Assembly (NCBI RefSeq): GCF_012113595.1
Contig: NZ_CP050831.1
Coordinates: forward strand, 6,200,001 to 6,264,000
Reading direction: 5' to 3'
Source of the DNA: Bacteroides faecium
Lineage (GTDB): Bacteria > Bacteroidota > Bacteroidia > Bacteroidales > Bacteroidaceae
Length of the DNA stretch: 64,000 nt
Part shown: positions 1 through 8,387 of the stretch, one piece after another
Layout: every line of letters starts with the position of its first letter
How positions within the stretch are numbered: the first letter of the stretch is position 1
Notes under the pieces: model-generated
The model's input: only the letters and a program-made list of their open reading frames with translations
Database searches by the model: none
What the model was told of the DNA's origin: nothing
Program-made: the position numbers and the translations under genes

Positions 1-1
1 C

Positions 2-934
2 GTAATGACGGTCGTTACCGGAGTTTCCGGTTCCGGAAAAAGTACGTTAGTAAGGGACATTTTCTTCCGGGCACTGAAACGTGAATTGGACGAATGTAGT
101 GACCGACCGGGAGAGTTCTCTTCTATCGACGGCAGTCTGCGCGACCTGCGGAATGTGGAATTTGTAGACCAGAATCCGATTGGCAAATCATCGCGCTCCA
201 ATCCGGTAACTTATATCAAAGCGTATGACGAAATCCGCAAATTATGGTCTGAGCAACCTTTAGCTAAACAAATGGGTTACACAGCCGGATTCTTCAGTTT
301 CAACAGCGAAGGCGGACGTTGCGAAGAGTGCAAGGGCGACGGAACCATCACGGTAGAAATGCAGTTCATGGCAGACTTAGTGCTCGAATGTGAATCCTGT
401 CACGGAAAACGCTTCAAATCCGACACGCTGGAAGTGAAATTCCACGATAAAAGCATCTATGATGTACTGGAAATGACCGTGAACCAAGCTGTTGAATTCT
501 TCAATGAACATGGACAGAAGAAAATTGTAAAGAAGCTGCTTCCCTTACAGGACGTAGGATTAGGATACATCAAACTGGGACAATCCTCTTCCACCCTTTC
601 CGGTGGTGAGAACCAGCGTGTGAAACTGGCATTCTACCTAAGCCAGGAGAAAGCAGACCCGACTATGTTTATCTTCGACGAACCGACTACGGGATTGCAC
701 TTCCATGATATTCGTAAATTGTTGGATGCTTTCGATGCACTTATCCGTCGGGGACATAGTATTGTTATTATTGAGCACAATATGGACGTTATCAAATGCG
801 CCGATTATGTGATTGACCTCGGGCCAGAAGGCGGAGATAAAGGGGGAAATATAATAGCGGTAGGTACTCCCGAAGAGGTAGCCGCTTGCGGAGCAAGCTA
901 TACGGGGCAGTTTTTGAAAGAAAAACTGAAATAG
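2..934 (+). CDS. uvrA: UvrA-type excinuclease ATPase, C-terminal part (5' end outside window)
   Basis: C-terminal half of a UvrA-family ATPase, the damage-recognition subunit of nucleotide excision repair in the cytoplasm. The frame is open to the left edge, so the first ATG at base 5 is internal. Visible are a Walker A loop (GVSGSGKS), a four-cysteine zinc module (CEECKGDG and CESCHGK, about 20 residues apart), the ABC signature LSGGENQRVKLA, Walker B (MFIFDEPTTGLH) and the switch region IIEHNMDVIKCADYVIDLGP. The signature has ENQ where most UvrA proteins have EAQ, and the sequence before Walker B departs from the usual one, so a second UvrA-like paralogue is possible; the missing N-terminal half would decide. 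The family is certain, the exact paralogue is not. Confidence 0.93.
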   Translation, partial: VMTVVTGVSGSGKSTLVRDIFFRALKRELDECSDRPGEFSSIDGSLRDLRNVEFVDQNPIGKSSRSNPVTYIKAYDEIRKLWSEQPLAKQMGYTAGFFSFNSEGGRCEECKGDGTITVEMQFMADLVLECESCHGKRFKSDTLEVKFHDKSIYDVLEMTVNQAVEFFNEHGQKKIVKKLLPLQDVGLGYIKLGQSSSTLSGGENQRVKLAFYLSQEKADPTMFIFDEPTTGLHFHDIRKLLDAFDALIRRGHSIVIIEHNMDVIKCADYVIDLGPEGGDKGGNIIAVGTPEEVAACGASYTGQFLKEKLK

Positions 935-1259
935 AAATAATTTATTTCCTAAGATTCGTTGTATCTTAATCTCTCCTCATATATGCAAGGTATTTGTACT
1001 CTCCATTTTAAAAAAGAGTGTTCAAAGCCTTGCAATTTACTTCTTTTATCCAAATTGCGTCTTTTACTTCTTGACACAAACAACTAGCCAAACACGCTAA
1101 TCAATAAACTATCCTTAAACTGATTATATTTTAACGTATCTCATCTTCATCTTATACCAAAGACAAAGGAGAGGAATGTTAAAATAGCAAAAGGCATGCA
1201 GTCTTTTTGACTTTTATACATCATATCTATTATAGAATGTCATATAGAACGTAAAACAC
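935..1259. other. Intergenic region, AT-rich
   Basis: A 325-bp gap between uvrA and the sigma-barrel gene. The only structure seen is an imperfect nested stem-loop at 985-1033 (GCAAGG pairing with CCTTGC, with ACTCT/AGAGT inside). No convincing -7 element (TAnnTTTG) was found in front of the gene at 1260. Confidence 0.5.
985..1033. terminator. Possible stem-loop downstream of uvrA
   Basis: Nested inverted repeats: GCAAGG (985-990) with CCTTGC (1028-1033), and ACTCT with AGAGT inside. It lies about 50 bp after the uvrA stop. It has large internal loops and no clean T run, so it is weak as an intrinsic terminator. Confidence 0.3.
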
Positions 1260-2771
1260 ATGAACCAAAATAAACTCGTAGAGTTATGTAAAAAAGGAGA
1301 TAAGCAGGCTTTAAGCTGGCTCTACCAAACTTATGCTAATAAGATGACAAAAATCTGCTTTCATTATGTCTCTGACAGGCAAATTGTACAAGACCTTCTG
1401 CATGACGGCTTTATTATCATCTTCACTTCTATAGAATCCCTACATTCTCCTGAGAAATTAGAGCACTGGATGGGAACAATTATGAAAAATATATCTTTAA
1501 GATATTTGAAACAGTGCAGTTCTGCGTCTACAATCTCTTTAGAAGAGATAGGTGAAGATGAAGCTCCCATCGACACATTTCCCTCTAATGATTTCCCGTC
1601 CTACAAAACGATGCTCAAAATGATAGAATCACTTCCGGAAGGCTATAACAAAGTTTTCAAATTAGCTGTATTAGAAGGATTGTCTCACAAAGAAATCGGT
1701 CTATTGTTAAATATAGCTCCTCATTCTTCCTCATCGCAATTATCAAGAGCGAAAGAGATATTGCGTAAACTCATCTCCCAATACCGCATTATGATTGGAT
1801 TACTTATATTATCATCTATTATTTTTATACAAATATGGCTCTATACATCTAAGAAAACTGTTACTACAGAACAAAGTATTGCGACTACACAGAAAGAGAA
1901 AAAACAAGAAGTCCAAAGCATCTTAACAAAAGATTCCATAAAAACTATTTTAAATCATGTACCTACTTCTCCTCTGTATGCAAAATCTGAATCTGTAAGA
2001 AAGATACCTAAACAAAAGGTTATTTTACAAGACAGTGTTGCAAAAGGAAAAGACAGTATTAAACTCTCTAATCACCAGATAATAGAAAATCAAGATACCA
2101 AAAAGCGGAAAGAGTTTTATAGTACCTATACTCCAAAACAACTTTCCAACGATAAAAGAAATTGGTCGTTGGCTTTATCTTATTCAGGTGGAGAAAAACA
2201 AATCAACTCTCACAAATCAAGAATCCCCGGTGATATTTCATCCGGACATTCCAAGGAAGTACTGGAAAAATCATATCATCACATTCCTATTACATTATCG
2301 CTTTCGTTGCGTAAGAATATAAATGAACATTGGGGCATAGAAACCGGAATTCAATATACATACCTACGTTCTGACTTCACTGTCATTAGCGATTCTTATT
2401 TAGAAAAAACACACAAAATCAATTATATAGGAATCCCAATAAAAGGCTCTTTCAATGTATGGAAGCAACGAAGATTCTCTCTATACACTTCCGCAGGAAT
2501 GACTTTGGATATACCTGTAAGAGCTACTTCAGAAGAAATCACGTCAGAAAATGGGCAAATTATATCTCAAAAGAAGAGTAGCCTATATCCACATTTACAG
2601 TGGTCAGCCGATTTTGGCATAGGCATCCAGTATCATATAACTCCCTCTATCGGAATTTATGCAGAACCTAATTTACGATACTACTTTGACAATGGAAGTA
2701 GGTTGAATACAATTAGGACTACAAAGCCATTCAATGTGACATTACCGATAGGTATTCGCTTATCCTGGTAA
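1260..2771 (+). CDS. ECF sigma factor fused to inner-membrane helix and outer-membrane beta-barrel
   Basis: A 503-residue protein combining domains normally on separate proteins. Residues about 5-80 resemble sigma-70 region 2 and about 118-172 region 4 with its helix-turn-helix (LPEGYNKVFKLAVLEGLSHK, then EIGLLLNIA). A single hydrophobic helix follows at about 178-196, then a lysine/serine/threonine-rich, probably disordered stretch to about 300. From about 302 to the end the sequence has the alternating pattern of an outer-membrane barrel (PorT-like), ending in the aromatic residue-rich strand PIGIRLSW. The inferred topology is sigma domain in the cytoplasm, linker across the periplasm, barrel in the outer membrane. 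B. thetaiotaomicron has dual membrane-spanning anti-sigma factors of similar layout, but with the sigma factor on a separate protein. The reading frame is continuous, so this is not a frameshift artefact of two genes. Regulon unknown. Confidence 0.85.
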   Translation: MNQNKLVELCKKGDKQALSWLYQTYANKMTKICFHYVSDRQIVQDLLHDGFIIIFTSIESLHSPEKLEHWMGTIMKNISLRYLKQCSSASTISLEEIGEDEAPIDTFPSNDFPSYKTMLKMIESLPEGYNKVFKLAVLEGLSHKEIGLLLNIAPHSSSSQLSRAKEILRKLISQYRIMIGLLILSSIIFIQIWLYTSKKTVTTEQSIATTQKEKKQEVQSILTKDSIKTILNHVPTSPLYAKSESVRKIPKQKVILQDSVAKGKDSIKLSNHQIIENQDTKKRKEFYSTYTPKQLSNDKRNWSLALSYSGGEKQINSHKSRIPGDISSGHSKEVLEKSYHHIPITLSLSLRKNINEHWGIETGIQYTYLRSDFTVISDSYLEKTHKINYIGIPIKGSFNVWKQRRFSLYTSAGMTLDIPVRATSEEITSENGQIISQKKSSLYPHLQWSADFGIGIQYHITPSIGIYAEPNLRYYFDNGSRLNTIRTTKPFNVTLPIGIRLSW

Positions 2772-2870
2772 AAAAAACAACGATTACCATGCAGTCTTTC
2801 AGGGAATAGTTTATCATAATTATAGTAAGTAATTTCAATTGAATCACTCTTTATATATGAAACTATTATT

Positions 2871-3653
2871 ATGCAAGAGCGTCATAAGAACAGAAATATA
2901 TATTTCAAAGAATTATCTATAACAAGTAGAAACTACTTTATCCCCTATATCCAAAATTGGCATACAATAGAAGCAGAAATGAATGTGTTGGAAATTGGTT
3001 GTGGTGATGGAGGTAACTTGCTTCCTTTCTCGGAAATAGGATGTAATACCATCGGGGTTGATATGGCTAAAAGTCGTATCAAAGACGCAAAAAACTTTTT
3101 TAATGAGCTTCATGCAAAAGGTGAATTTATAGCATCAGATATATTTAAGCTAAAGGAATTGGAATCGAATTTTGATATTATTATCTGCCATGATGTATTT
3201 GAACATATCACAAAAAAAGAACTGTTTTTGTCTAATCTGAGCAAATATCTGAAACCACAAGGCATTGTCTTTATGTCATTCCCAGCATGGCAAATGCCAT
3301 TTGGAGGTCACCAACAAATATGCAGAAACCGAATATTTTCCTATCTGCCTTTTATTCATTTATTCCCCGCTTTTATATACCGATTACTTCTAAAAGCCTT
3401 CAGAGTGGATACAGATTGTATCAAAGAATTGCTTTCCATCAAAAAGACGAGGGTATCAATAGAATTATTCGAAAGATTAATTAAAAAGACTGATCTAATA
3501 ATACTAAATAGGCAACTATGGTTCATTAATCCACATTATAAAACAAAGTTCGGGTTATCTCCACATAAATTGAATAATACGATTTCCAGAATACCTTATC
3601 TAAGGAATTATGCAAGCACCAGTTGTTTCTATATCTTAAAAGAAAAAGAATAA
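2871..3653 (+). CDS. Class I SAM-dependent methyltransferase
   Basis: A 260-residue cytoplasmic protein of the Methyltransf_11/23 type. The SAM-binding motif I is clear near residue 40 (VLEIGCGDGGN), followed by the acidic end of beta-2 (IGVD) and the motif-IV-like strand FDIIICHDVFEH. The C-terminal half has hydrophobic and aromatic segments (residues about 155-185) but no recognisable specificity domain, so the methyl acceptor cannot be named; small molecules or lipid intermediates are possible. It follows the sigma-barrel gene by 100 bp on the same strand. A strong hairpin (3680-3713) lies after it. Confidence 0.8.
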   Translation: MQERHKNRNIYFKELSITSRNYFIPYIQNWHTIEAEMNVLEIGCGDGGNLLPFSEIGCNTIGVDMAKSRIKDAKNFFNELHAKGEFIASDIFKLKELESNFDIIICHDVFEHITKKELFLSNLSKYLKPQGIVFMSFPAWQMPFGGHQQICRNRIFSYLPFIHLFPAFIYRLLLKAFRVDTDCIKELLSIKKTRVSIELFERLIKKTDLIILNRQLWFINPHYKTKFGLSPHKLNNTISRIPYLRNYASTSCFYILKEKE

Positions 3654-3679
3654 ACTAACAAGACTAAACAAGACATCAA

Positions 3680-3713
3680 TCCCTCTTAATAAGCTTTTAC
3701 TTACTAAGAGGGA
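3680..3713. terminator. Bidirectional terminator hairpin
   Basis: TCCCTCTTA at 3680-3688 pairs with TAAGAGGGA at 3705-3713, between the convergent methyltransferase (+) and barrel-protein (-) genes. The stem is 9 bp with a 16-nt loop. Confidence 0.6.
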
Positions 3714-3734
3714 ATATATTAAATCTCAATTTAT

Positions 3735-4220
3735 TTACAAGTAAAATCCGAATCCTATCTTAACGCCGAAGCGTGACATATCACCATCATTGAAACGCCA
3801 TTTATAATAAACGGCAGGCTCGATAGTTACTGTGCGTGAAAGGAAATAAGCATATCCTGCTTCAATACCCAATCCCCAGTCAGTCTGATGCTTGCCGCCA
3901 CTCCAACGGAAACGGTTCCAGTCCAGTCCGCCACCTAAATAAATACCGGTTTTGTTAAAGTAGAAACGTACCCCCGTACCCAGTGTGTACTCGTCTACCG
4001 GTTTCGACCAGTCGGCTCCGGCGTTTACCATCAAGGCAATGCCTTCGGCAAAGAACGTACCGACCTGTGCGCCAAGACCAAATTTTGCTTTATCATTTTT
4101 ACTATACGAAAAGTCCAATCCTGACAATGAAGGATTAATAATCGTGATTCCTTTCTCAAATTGTGCCTGTGCAGTGAAAGAGACTGCCAATAAGCAAAGA
4201 GCTAAAGCTAATTTCTTCAT
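3735..4220 (-). CDS. Small outer-membrane beta-barrel protein
   Basis: A 161-residue protein with a clear signal peptide (MKKLALALCLLAVSFTAQAQ, cleavage after AQA). The mature part consists of alternating polar/hydrophobic strands rich in glycine and aromatic residues and ends in FGVKIGFGFYL, a typical terminal barrel strand. It is therefore probably an 8-stranded outer-membrane barrel of the OmpW/PorT-like size class; ligand unknown. It is the third gene of a tight operon behind cstA and a two-helix membrane protein (4-bp gap to the preceding stop), suggesting co-expression with nutrient uptake under starvation. Confidence 0.8.
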   Translation of the reverse strand: MKKLALALCLLAVSFTAQAQFEKGITIINPSLSGLDFSYSKNDKAKFGLGAQVGTFFAEGIALMVNAGADWSKPVDEYTLGTGVRFYFNKTGIYLGGGLDWNRFRWSGGKHQTDWGLGIEAGYAYFLSRTVTIEPAVYYKWRFNDGDMSRFGVKIGFGFYL

Positions 4221-4224
4221 AAAC

Positions 4225-4455
4225 TTACTTTTTTAAGTGAATAGATTGTTCGTCTTTTTTGCGGCGTTCGCGCATTTGTTCCTTTTTACGGAGCACTAAC
4301 CAAAGAAGGAAGACAATGACATAAGAGACGCCCACTGTCAGAACTTTCTCTGTCAGGCTAACTTCCGTGTTACGCGGCAACAAATAAGCTGCCGTTACTG
4401 ATACATAAATAAGGAATGCTAACGCAACTCCCGTTGATTTCTTTATTTTCTTCAT
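4225..4455 (-). CDS. Small two-helix membrane protein downstream of cstA
   Basis: A 76-residue protein (MKKIKKSTGVALAFLIYVSV...) with two predicted membrane helices (about 9-27 and 37-55) and a highly charged, basic C-terminal tail (RKKEQMRERRKKDEQ). The start is the ATG at 4455, which overlaps the cstA stop in an ATGA arrangement; the longer open frame up to 4728 is only cstA in another frame. Its position suggests a small accessory subunit of the CstA transporter, comparable in place though not in sequence to YbdD of enterobacteria. That role is inference from position only. Confidence 0.75.
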   Translation of the reverse strand: MKKIKKSTGVALAFLIYVSVTAAYLLPRNTEVSLTEKVLTVGVSYVIVFLLWLVLRKKEQMRERRKKDEQSIHLKK

Positions 4456-5882
4456 TCTGATAATTTTCTTGTTTTCTGCTTGCCCAGCCAGACGTAGAAC
4501 CAAACTGCCGCAATCACTACACACGCTATGCCGATGCCATAGGAGAGTGCATGCGAAAGTCCCAGTCCTTCGGGAGCAATACATATATAAGTTGAACATA
4601 CACTTGTCATAAACAGTGCCGGTATCAAAGTTATGATATAAGGTTTCCTGGATACCGCCAAGAAAACTGTTATAGCCCACAGGGTAAACACAGCCAAAGT
4701 CTGGTTGGCCCAGGCAAAATAACGCCATATCATATTAAATCCGTTCGCATCACGCAAACTGTACAAAAGCAAACCGATAGCTACCACGAACATCGGAATA
4801 CAGATGTACAAACGACGGCGCATACTTTTTTGTTCCATGCCCAGAAAGTCCGCTACAATCAGGCGGGCGGAACGGAAAGCCGTATCTCCCGAAGTTATCG
4901 GAGCGGCAATGACTCCCAAAATAGCAAGCACTCCACCGATTGTTCCCAACCATTCTTTTGTAATGGCATCCACAATAACGGAAGCATTGCTTTCTTCCAT
5001 TCCATTCTTGTGGAAAAAGTAAGTAGCAGCGGCAGCCCAAATAAGGGCAACGATACCTTCGGTAATCATCGCGCCGTAGAACACCGGGCGACCGTGACGC
5101 TCCGAAGTCATGCAACGTGCCATTAACGGACTCTGCGTAGCATGAAAACCGGAAATTGCACCACAGGCAATGCTCACAAACATAATCGGGAAAATAGGAA
5201 GCTCACTCGCTTCCGGATTTGTATTCTGTAGTCCGTCCCATAATTCCGGCAAAGCAGGATGGTTGACATAAAGCATCACTAAAATTCCTACTGCCATAAA
5301 CAGTAGGGCAACCGCAAATAACGGATAGATTTTACCTATGATTTTATCAACGGGCAGTAAAGTAGCCAGAATATAATAAGCAAACACAACGATAATCCAA
5401 AATGTCGCATCCAGACTTTCCGGTGTCAGCTTTGCCAACAGCCCTGCAGGACCGGCAACGAAAACGGAACCTACCAAAATCATCAGGATAACGGTAAATC
5501 CTCTCATGACCTGCTTCGTCGTAAGCCCCAAATAACGACCGATAATCTCCGGCAGGCTCTCTCCGCCATTCCGTAATGAAAGCATCCCGGCAAAATAATC
5601 GTGCACCGCACCTGCAAAAATACTACCCAATACAATCCACAAATAGGAAGAACTACCGAATTTAGCTCCCATAATTGCCCCGAATATCGGACCTAATCCA
5701 GCGATATTCAGAAATTGAATCATAAATATCTTCCAGGTTGGCAATGGAATATAGTCCACTCCATCAGCCTTGGTCAGAACCGGTGTTTTACGGTCATCAG
5801 GACCAAAGACGCGCTCCATCAGGCGTCCATACGTAAAATAGCCTACTATCAGCGCCAGCAGGCATAGAGTAAATGTTATCAT
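4452..5882 (-). CDS. cstA: CstA-family transporter (carbon starvation protein)
   Basis: A 476-residue inner-membrane protein with about 12-13 hydrophobic segments and conserved CstA-family stretches (FLNIAGLGPIFGAIMGAKFG, HDYFAGMLSLRNGGES, FHATQSPLMARC, TSGDTAFRSARL). Family members import peptides or pyruvate during carbon limitation. It is shorter than the roughly 700-residue E. coli CstA, lacking much of the C-terminal region, as is common in Bacteroidetes. First gene of a three-gene operon with a 2-TM protein and a barrel protein. A Bacteroides-type promoter (TACATTTG at 5913-5906 on the minus strand) precedes it. The substrate cannot be read from the sequence. Confidence 0.9.
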   Translation of the reverse strand: MITFTLCLLALIVGYFTYGRLMERVFGPDDRKTPVLTKADGVDYIPLPTWKIFMIQFLNIAGLGPIFGAIMGAKFGSSSYLWIVLGSIFAGAVHDYFAGMLSLRNGGESLPEIIGRYLGLTTKQVMRGFTVILMILVGSVFVAGPAGLLAKLTPESLDATFWIIVVFAYYILATLLPVDKIIGKIYPLFAVALLFMAVGILVMLYVNHPALPELWDGLQNTNPEASELPIFPIMFVSIACGAISGFHATQSPLMARCMTSERHGRPVFYGAMITEGIVALIWAAAATYFFHKNGMEESNASVIVDAITKEWLGTIGGVLAILGVIAAPITSGDTAFRSARLIVADFLGMEQKSMRRRLYICIPMFVVAIGLLLYSLRDANGFNMIWRYFAWANQTLAVFTLWAITVFLAVSRKPYIITLIPALFMTSVCSTYICIAPEGLGLSHALSYGIGIACVVIAAVWFYVWLGKQKTRKLSE

Positions 5883-5905
5883 AGTGTGTCGTTTTTTTAG
5901 CTTGG

Positions 5906-5937
5906 CAAATGTAACATAATCTCACGAAACAGCCCAA
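5906..5937 (-). promoter_or_regulatory. Promoter for cstA operon
   Basis: On the minus strand, -7 element TACATTTG (5913-5906), with TTG 21 nt further upstream (5937-5935). The cstA ATG is 24 nt downstream. Confidence 0.6.
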
Positions 5938-5955
5938 CATTACCGACACTTTTAC

Positions 5956-5963
5956 TAACTTTG
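5956..5963 (+). promoter_or_regulatory. -7 element for GHL10 gene
   Basis: TAACTTTG matches the Bacteroides -7 consensus TAnnTTTG, 28 bp before the ATG at 5992; no clear -33 element. Confidence 0.55.
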
Positions 5964-5991
5964 CAGGGATTTAAAACAAAAAATAAAGAAT

Positions 5992-7449
5992 ATGCGCTTA
6001 TCTATTTTCATTCTTTCACTTTTGTTTCCTTTCCTCTCTGTAGCTGCACAGCCCAAGCATGAGGTTCGTGCCGCCTGGCTCACGGCCTTGTATGGTCTTG
6101 ACTGGCCTCGTACACGTGCGCTAAGTCCTCAAAGTATCCGCAAGCAAAAGGAAGAACTAGTGGATATTCTCGATAAGCTGAAAGCTGCCAACTTCAATAC
6201 CGTCCTGTTTCAGACACGTACACGCGGGGATGTATTATATCCCTCGTCTATCGAACCTTTCAACTCTATCCTGACAGGAAAGTCCGGCGGAAATCCCGGA
6301 TATGACCCGCTCGCTTTTGCCATTGAGGAATGTCATAAGCGGGGCATGGAATGTCATGCCTGGATGGTGACTATCCCGCTGGGAAACAGGAAACACGTTG
6401 CTTCTCTCGGCAGCCAGTCCGTCACCAAGCGGATGAAAGACATTTGCGTACCATATAAGAATGAATATTTTCTTAATCCGGGACATCCGGGAACCAAAGA
6501 GTATCTGATGAAACTGGTGCGGGAAGTCGTAAGCCGTTATGATATTGACGGGGTGCATTTCGATTATCTGCGCTATCCGGAGAATGCTCCTCTCTTTCCC
6601 GACAAGTACGACTTCCGCCGATATGGCAAAGGCCGTACACTGGAACAATGGCGGCGGGATAATATTTCGGAAATCGTGCGCTATATATATAAAGGTGTAA
6701 AAGCGATGAAGCCGTGGGTGAAGCTCAGTGCCAGTCCGGTAGGAAAATACCGGGATACTTCACGCTATCCTTCCCGTGGATGGAATGCTTTCTTCACTGT
6801 TTATCAAGACCCGCAAGGATGGCTTGGCGAAGGTATCATGGACCAGATATATCCGATGATGTATTTCCAAGGAAACAATTTCTATCCTTTTGCCCTCGAC
6901 TGGCAGGAACAGTGCAACGGACGGCAGGTGATTCCGGGACTCGGCATTTATTTCCTTCATCCCGACGAAGGAAAATGGACACGTGACGAGATAGACCGTC
7001 AGATGAATTTTATCCGCAGTCATAAACTGGCAGGTGAAGCACACTACCGGGTGAAGTATCTTATGGAGAATACACAAGGTATTTATGATGAATTGGCCGA
7101 AAATTTCTATGCATATCCGGCTTTACAGCCACCTATGCCCTGGCTGGATAATGTTCCGCCTACGGCTCCGTCGGAGCTAAAAATAACGAATATCGAGAAT
7201 GGATACACTGAATTAAAATGGCAGGCTGCTACGGATAATGACGAACGCAACAAACCGATGTATGTTATTTATGCTTCCAATGAGTATCCGGTAGACACCA
7301 GCCGACCGGAAAATATCGTAGCACAGAATATTAGGGACACAAGTTATATCTATGCCCCCATCCTGCCTTGGAATACTAAAAAGCATTTCGCTGTTACGGC
7401 CGTAGACCGTTTCGGAAATGAAAGCGTAGCGATACAAGAGGGAAACTAG
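5992..7449 (+). CDS. Glycosyl hydrolase-like 10 (GHL10/YngK-type) exported protein
   Basis: A 485-residue exported protein. Signal peptide residues 1-18 (LSIFILSLLFPFLSVAAQP). Residues about 23-330 match the GHL10 (DUF187) TIM-barrel family: EVRAAWLTALYGLDWPR, FNTVLFQTRTRGD, and DIDGVHFDYLRYP with an acidic pair typical of the active-site strand. A fibronectin-III-like domain occupies about 390-485 (PPTAPSELKITNIENGYTEL). Members are thought to act on peptidoglycan-related or exopolysaccharide glycans; the substrate is not known here. It is monocistronic, divergent from cstA, and followed by a large repeat-bearing intergenic region. Confidence 0.85.
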   Translation: MRLSIFILSLLFPFLSVAAQPKHEVRAAWLTALYGLDWPRTRALSPQSIRKQKEELVDILDKLKAANFNTVLFQTRTRGDVLYPSSIEPFNSILTGKSGGNPGYDPLAFAIEECHKRGMECHAWMVTIPLGNRKHVASLGSQSVTKRMKDICVPYKNEYFLNPGHPGTKEYLMKLVREVVSRYDIDGVHFDYLRYPENAPLFPDKYDFRRYGKGRTLEQWRRDNISEIVRYIYKGVKAMKPWVKLSASPVGKYRDTSRYPSRGWNAFFTVYQDPQGWLGEGIMDQIYPMMYFQGNNFYPFALDWQEQCNGRQVIPGLGIYFLHPDEGKWTRDEIDRQMNFIRSHKLAGEAHYRVKYLMENTQGIYDELAENFYAYPALQPPMPWLDNVPPTAPSELKITNIENGYTELKWQAATDNDERNKPMYVIYASNEYPVDTSRPENIVAQNIRDTSYIYAPILPWNTKKHFAVTAVDRFGNESVAIQEGN

Positions 7450-7684
7450 AAGTATCAAGTAAAGATGTATATAAAATCAAAGAAGAATAACAGTTCAAGT
7501 TCAATTAGTAACACAAAGGAGAAAGAACCTTGATACAGCCATACGTTTTATCCATAACTGTAACAGTAATGAGTAAAACCGTGCGGAAATGAATGAGATT
7601 TTGCTTTCAATTACTGATTTGCATAAGTATAACATGAACTTTTGATTCATAAGTTCCACCAGTTTCACCTTATAGCTGAAACAT

Positions 7685-8120
7685 CGATGAATAAGGAGAT
7701 AGCGGGTGAAAGCGTAGGGAAGAACCAGGTGAAGTCTTCCATTATCGCTTTCACCTTTTGAATTTATTTATACCGATTGCTGGACATATAGAGCCACTGT
7801 GCTGAATATATAGATGCAATACGGTGAGTATATAGATGCAATCTGTTGAATCTATAGATGTACCAATTCAAGTATTAATAGATGAGAACCAAGGTATTAA
7901 CACCTGACAACTAGGCTATTAATATCTGACAGCTCATCTATTAATACCTGACAATGGATTTGCTATAAGCATATTTTCATTAGCTATAATGATATCCGGA
8001 TTAGCTATAATGATATTGGTTTTAGCTCAAGGGATATTTAGAAAAGACAAGGTGGAACCGATAATGTTCTGTTTCACCTAATTTGCCCCTCGCTTTCACC
8101 CGCTATAACCTTATTCATCG
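7685..8120. repeat. Palindromic 22-bp-period array inside a 30-bp inverted repeat (element 1)
   Basis: Outer arms at 7685-7714 and 8091-8120 are inverted copies differing at 2 of 30 bases. Inside are three runs of four units. Run A has TATAGA at 7787, 7809, 7831 and 7853 (22-bp steps). Run B has the palindrome TATTAATA (one copy TATTAACA) at 7873, 7895, 7917 and 7939 (22-bp steps). Run C has GCTATA/GCTCAA at 7962, 7983, 8004 and 8025 (21-bp steps). Run C read backwards resembles run A (TATAGATGCAAT against TATAGCTAAT), and GATGAG after the first B unit mirrors CTCATC before the last. A period of 22 is not a multiple of three, so it is not coding. Confidence 0.85.
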
Positions 8121-8357
8121 GCATTTCAAGAATCAGGTGAAATCGATGAATAGCAATAATCTTATAGTGGCATTTATGATACTTTATTTATTAAGAAAGA
8201 GGTAAGTTACGCAGTATTCCGCTATCGAATGATTCAGAACTGCACAGTTTAGCTCATTTTCGCATGAGAATGAGCTAAATGATAATTTTCCAGTTAAACA
8301 AAATTATAATACCCATTCTTTGACATATTGAAAGCGGAATATTACGAAAATAATGAT

Positions 8358-8365
8358 TATCTTTG
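8358..8365 (+). promoter_or_regulatory. -7 element for AAA-ATPase/nuclease-like gene
   Basis: TATCTTTG, 22 bp before the ATG at 8388; an AAAGGAG ribosome-binding sequence follows at about 8374. No clear -33 at the usual spacing. Confidence 0.55.
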
Positions 8366-8387
8366 AACCACTAAAAGGAGATTAACA

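Larger units (their letters stand above)
7450..8387. other. 938-bp intergenic region holding a palindromic repeat element
   Basis: No plausible protein gene in either strand. Bases 7450-7684 hold no feature I can name. Bases 7685-8120 form a repeat element, listed separately. Bases 8121-8357 are AT-rich, with a TATCTTTG -7 element at 8358-8365 for the next gene. Confidence 0.8.

Noticed and set aside
4456..4728. Upstream extension of the small membrane protein gene
   Set aside because: The added residues are cstA read in another frame; the ATGA overlap at 4452-4455 gives the natural start.
7685..8120. CRISPR array interpretation of the 22-bp repeats
   Set aside because: Only 8-10 bp are shared per unit, the spacing is too short for repeat plus spacer, spacers are mirror-related rather than unique, and there are no cas genes.
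7685..8120. Invertible promoter (phase-variation switch) bounded by the 30-bp inverted repeat
   Set aside because: The interior is itself nearly symmetric, contains no outward-facing promoter and no recombinase gene is nearby.
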